NCBI RefSeq assembly: GCF_000224145.3
Contig: NC_020172.2
Location: 5,051,961-5,115,960, forward strand
Direction of reading: 5' to 3'
From: Ciona intestinalis
Taxonomy: Eukaryota; Chordata; Ascidiacea; Phlebobranchia; Cionidae
DNA length: 64,000 nucleotides
The notes under the pieces were generated by a model. That model saw only the letters and a list, made by a program, of their open reading frames with translations, made no database searches and was not told the origin of the DNA. Below are positions 61,901 through 64,000 of the stretch, piece after piece (within the stretch, counting starts at the first letter, position 1; every line of letters starts with the position of its first letter). The position numbers and the translations under genes are program-made.

Positions 61901-64000
61901 TTTCATCAACAGGTACAACATCATCACTTTCAACAACAGGTACAATATCTTCAGCTTGAGGAATCTCGTCCTGGAGTTCCGACTCCATTGTGACATCTAG
62001 TGTAGTGTCGGGTATGATGTTGGATGTAAACGCATCGTTAAACGCTTGTTCCATTTCACGCTGTTTGTCGTTCGGGTAATCGGAGGGGTGATGAGGTGGG
62101 AGCTGTAATGGGTAGAGGGTGTGGGTTACCATGTATGCAAAATATGCAAATTTCTAAGCAATTGTGCAAATAGTAGGGTTTATAAGTTAAGACCTAAATG
62201 GTTGGGGTTATAAGTTATAAGGGTTACCATGTATGCAGATTTGTGGTAATAGTGTAATATTTTATATCCTCACATGATTAACAAGAAGGTTATATTCCAA
62301 ACACATTACATCCCTAACTACAAAGCCTGCTAAGGTGTATTTGATGCAGCCAGAAAGGTTGAGACTTAAAGATTATACCACGCTTATACAGCGTTGGGGC
62401 CATGGCACAGGAACAGTCATATCACTAGTTTCACAGCCAGAAAAAAATAGGGGGGGGATTAAGACCACCAAACTCCTAGTTGCTCTTCTGCACCAAACCA
62501 AACACTCACACAATGTGGATGGTTCATCCCAACCAAATCCCTTCTTCTAGAAGCTTCTTTCTTCTGCATGACTTGCAACTCTTTCTCCAAGTTATTATAT
62601 TCCTTATGTAGCTTGGACCGTTTGATTGCAGATAAATATCTAAGCTGTGCGCGTTCACGTTGTGCTTCTAACGTGCATTGCTTCAATCTTTCTTGTTCTG
62701 TAAATAAACAACATTATGATGTCATAAAAACGTATAACAAGATAAAGTATAAACACTGTAAAAGTCAACCACCTACACGAAAACAAACATCTAAATAATT
62801 CTAATTCGTGTAAAAATTTCCTGTTTTATGTGAAACAGAAAGTTAAAATATTAAAAAACAAACTGAATATATACCCTAACTTAACTACAATACAACTGGC
62901 AAGGCCAAACAAGTAAGTAAGGTGGCAATAGATAAAAAAAACATAACACAAGCAAACAGACTGTTTTTTTGTTTAAACTAAGAAAAAACATAAACACCAT
63001 AAGAAAGAACAAAATCCTATTTAAAAGCAAACTTACTTGACTCTGCTGCACCCACCCACCCCCCAGTATTAAACTATATTTGTATTTTACCCACCTTCGA
63101 TAAGTTGATCTTCCTCCTCGGCTGCTTCCCTTGCATTCCCCTCGTCGTTGTCCCCTTCGTGCATCGTTGCACAAAACGTGTCACATGACCTCATCGATGT
63201 GAGTGTTGCCGTGGTGACCGTTTCTTCACTTTCCTTAAACAAAAAAGTTAAACCTAAAAATACCCTTTTTAAATTTTGACAGGTCAATCAGGTATACGGT
63301 TTTTTTAAAGAGTTTTTAGGGGTATGTTAACAACATATATATATTTATTTTTTTTACCATATTTTTTTTATATATATATTTTTTTTTTTACCATATATTT
63401 TTTTTTGGTATTTTTACCAGGTAGTTTTACTAGAAGTGTCAACAAAACAAAAGGTTAAACCTACCAGCTACCAGTGATTAAGTCACACCACTTTTTACAG
63501 ATCTTTATATAAATTCAGACATAGACCAGCCATACAGCTACAAATACTCACTTGTGTAGAAGAAGAAACACTGGGCAACATCGAAACTTGTTTTGCTCGA
63601 AGTTTTTCTTTCGATAAAACTTTAATTCTTCGTTCTTTAACCTCTTGCTCCCTCTGCTGGTTCATCACCTGGGGATTAATGAGGAAAATAAAAAGGCGTG
63701 GGGTGGCAGGTTGGGAGTGCAACCCTAGAATTGTCTGCACTGCATTTATCAATACAAATGCTTCATCATGGTGACAGACAAGTAGTTTGCATATTTTGAT
63801 TGCATTTTATGAAAATATAAACATAAAACTTACCACGAATATAACTTTGTGGGGAATTGTTTGTTTTAAGTGTTCATATATATATATATATATATACATT
63901 GTATGGCTGACAATTTAGACAACCATTCGTGGCTACTGCGTGCCACTGCACCAAATTAAATGACCTGTTGTAAACATTGTATATGTTATATCTAAACCAT
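58930..64000 (-). CDS. CEP295: CEP295-like centriolar protein (5' partial)
   Basis: Coiled-coil protein resembling the N-terminal part of CEP295, which is needed for centriole-to-centrosome conversion. Exons, 5' to 3': 63668-63552, 63233-63095, 62697-62510, 62102-61895, 61501-61314, then a large exon from inside the gap (visible 61128-59470), and a putative last exon 58946-58930; visible phases agree. Earlier exons lie beyond the window. Matches in order: KEKLRAKQVSMLPS; an acidic segment; EAQRERAQLRYLSAIKRSKL with KKEASRRRDLVGM; DKQREMEQAFNDAF; INAVNKLLKLVSK. The large exon (over 550 codons) is Ser/Thr/Asp/Glu-rich and low in hydrophobics, with the repeated short motif TFKEPS at two places and a related TFKQQEPS. 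The predicted end, GTPRK-stop, lacks the C-terminal ALMS motif of vertebrate CEP295, so the 3' end may be wrong or the protein shorter. Confidence 0.66.
58965..59170 (-). mobile_element. SINE head and body, reverse
   Basis: Linker with 'ACATTAGTGGCTAGTGGGTT', body and reverse head with 'CAGCGTCAAGCCTCGAACC' and CTAACTATTGTGCCACGACA. Lies in the last putative intron of the CEP295-like gene. Confidence 0.65.
61129..61253. other. assembly gap (125 N) at a CEP295-like exon border
   Basis: Run of N that hides the 5' end of the large exon and most of the short intron before it. Confidence 0.99.
63330..63420. repeat. T/AT-rich low-complexity tract
   Basis: Alternating ATATATAT and poly-T with three copies of TTTTTTACCATAT, in a CEP295-like intron. 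A reverse relic of the 110-bp gene A repeat follows (about 63420-63510). Confidence 0.75.
63825..63960 (-). mobile_element. SINE fragment with AT microsatellite
   Basis: ACCACGAATATAACTTTGTG, an (AT)n tract at about 63878-63896 and 'GGCTGACAATTTAGACAACC': the linker part of a reverse SINE whose simple-repeat region has expanded. Confidence 0.5.

Overview
The window looks like nuclear DNA of a tunicate, most likely a Ciona species. The evidence is AT-rich DNA, genes with many short exons and GT-AG introns, a tRNA-derived SINE scattered through introns and intergenic DNA, small terminal-inverted-repeat elements, several intron-borne tandem arrays, and protein families of animal type. The species is an inference. 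Genes were assembled by hand from splice sites, phase arithmetic and comparison with remembered families; no search was run. Six runs of N (four of 50, two of 125) mark assembly gaps.

Region 1 (1-20.3 kb, + strand) is a tandem cluster of three related death-fold genes. Gene A (5' end outside the window, stop at 5389) carries a death effector domain (DED) and a Gly/Val/Asn-rich tail with repeats that resemble RHIM-type amyloid motifs. Gene B (7676-10874) is a short death domain (DD) plus DED protein, like an adaptor of FADD type but with the domain order reversed. Gene C (11317-20272) is a complete 571-residue DD-DED-caspase with its catalytic His and Cys in place (active site QCCRG instead of QACRG). 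The DD and DED exons share boundaries and intron phases, so the three are paralogs that kept different parts of one plan. Adaptor, possible amyloid scaffold and protease side by side suggest a local cell-death or immune signalling module; this is the most interesting content of the window.

Region 2 (20.3-28.4 kb) is gene-poor. It holds a 60-bp satellite of roughly 47 copies just 3' of the caspase, SINE pieces and TIR elements.

Region 3 (28.4-38.9 kb, + strand) is a complete 16-exon SLC7A14-type amino acid transporter of 760 residues, followed by a poly(A) signal. Region 4 (40.8-57.6 kb, - strand, convergent with region 3) is a complete 29-exon UBE4B ubiquitin chain-elongation factor (1070 residues) ending in a U-box. 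Region 5 (58.9 kb to the window end, - strand) is the 3' part of a coiled-coil gene whose exons match the N-terminal part of CEP295, a centriole protein. The genes of regions 3-5 have no evident functional link to the death-fold cluster.

Three of the six gaps sit between near-identical copies of the same stretch, duplicating an exon of gene A, of gene B and of UBE4B. These look like two haplotypes placed end to end by the assembler rather than true duplications.
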